A stretch of 64,000 bases of DNA from an uncultured Collinsella sp. (GTDB lineage: Bacteria > Actinomycetota > Coriobacteriia > Coriobacteriales > Coriobacteriaceae), in NCBI GenBank assembly GCA_900543505.1, contig UQSB01000002.1:21490-85489 (forward strand), in the 5' to 3' direction. The notes under the pieces were generated by a model. The model searched no databases, was not told the DNA's origin, and worked only from the letters and a program-made list of their open reading frames with translations. The translations under genes and the position numbers were made by a program. Every line of letters begins with the position of its first letter. The first letter of the stretch is position 1. This document shows, in pieces, positions 63,732 to 64,000 of this stretch.

Positions 63732-64000
63732 ATGGCAGACGTCAAGAAAATCGCCACGCGTGTAAGCTACGGCGAGGCCCTCGTCGAGCTCGCCAACGAG
63801 CACGATGACTTTGTGGTCCTCGACGCCGACCTGGCCGCCGCCACGCAGACCGGTAAGTTTAAGGCCGCTTGCCCCGACCGCTTCTTCGACGTGGGTATCG
63901 CCGAGAGCAACCTGATGGGCGTCGCCGCCGGTATCGCGACCACTGGTCGTGTTGCCTTCGCGAGTACCTTTGCCATGTTCGCTGCCGGTCGTGCCTTTGA
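63732..64000 (+). CDS. Transketolase, C-terminal subunit (cut by window end)
   Basis: The frame starts at the ATG at 63732 (AGGAG within the end of the upstream gene) and runs off the window. It shows [27 protein letters not shown] and [19 protein letters not shown], whose Glu is the ThDP-activating residue of the pyrimidine-binding half. It pairs with the preceding subunit. Confidence 0.93.
   Translation, partial: MADVKKIATRVSYGEALVELANEHDDFVVLDADLAAATQTGKFKAACPDRFFDVGIAESNLMGVAAGIATTGRVAFASTFAMFAAGRAF

Overview
The window looks like a chromosome segment of a gut actinobacterium of class Coriobacteriia, most likely Collinsella or a close relative. The basis is high G+C coding sequence, actinobacterial-type ribosomal proteins (an L31 with an Ala/Lys/Glu-rich tail, an L17 with a Lys/Ala/Pro tail, zinc-type S14, L36 and L31), and an anaerobic purine-degradation cluster typical of such gut anaerobes. 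The assignment is by recognition only; no 16S gene is present.

Region 1 (1-25.3 kb) is mainly a purine/urate catabolic locus built around a putative selenium-dependent molybdenum hydroxylase. It holds ridA, a YheO-type regulator, an NCS2 purine permease, ssnA, ygfK, a polyferredoxin, xdhD, dpaL (ygeX), ygeY, ygeW, a MocA-like cytidylyltransferase, hydA, yqeC, yqeB and xdhC. The permease imports the purine. XdhD with YgfK and the polyferredoxin should handle the redox steps. SsnA, HydA, YgeY, YgeW and DpaL should open the ring and clear the fragments. RidA would deal with the 2-aminoacrylate that DpaL releases. MocA, YqeB, YqeC and XdhC mature the Mo/Se cofactor. The locus is interrupted at 11.5-14.2 kb by an AAA/DUF234 ATPase gene bracketed by 62-bp palindromic repeats, a broken DUF4143-type ATPase relic and two exact-period tandem arrays (23 bp and 33 bp). 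A proline-rich membrane protein and a second YheO-type regulator follow.

Region 2 (25.6-38 kb) is the distal half of the ribosomal superoperon: rplE, rpsZ, rpsH, rplF, rplR, rpsE, rpmD, rplO, secY, adk, map, infA, rpmJ, rpsM, rpsK, rpsD, rpoA, rplQ, then truA. It starts abruptly at rplE; rplN and rplX are not next to it. A glycosyltransferase-like gene and argR follow.

Region 3 (38-49.8 kb) is housekeeping: a class A penicillin-binding protein, a U32 peptidase-like protein, tyrS, an adenine deaminase, two HAD phosphatases, citrate synthase and an ACT-domain protein.

Region 4 (50.1-56.8 kb) is an accessory island. It has a tyrosine-recombinase relic, an XRE regulator with a DUF2975-type membrane partner and, divergently, an unusual ABC exporter system. 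One permease carries two homologous halves and is frameshifted at a six-G run. A separate ATPase, a permease-ATPase fusion and a stub of another permease follow.

Region 5 (56.8-64 kb) returns to core genes: rpmE with a two-hairpin leader, secA, prfB (with SPT where SPF is expected), a YitT-family membrane protein and a split transketolase cut by the window end. No rRNA, tRNA or CRISPR array was seen.
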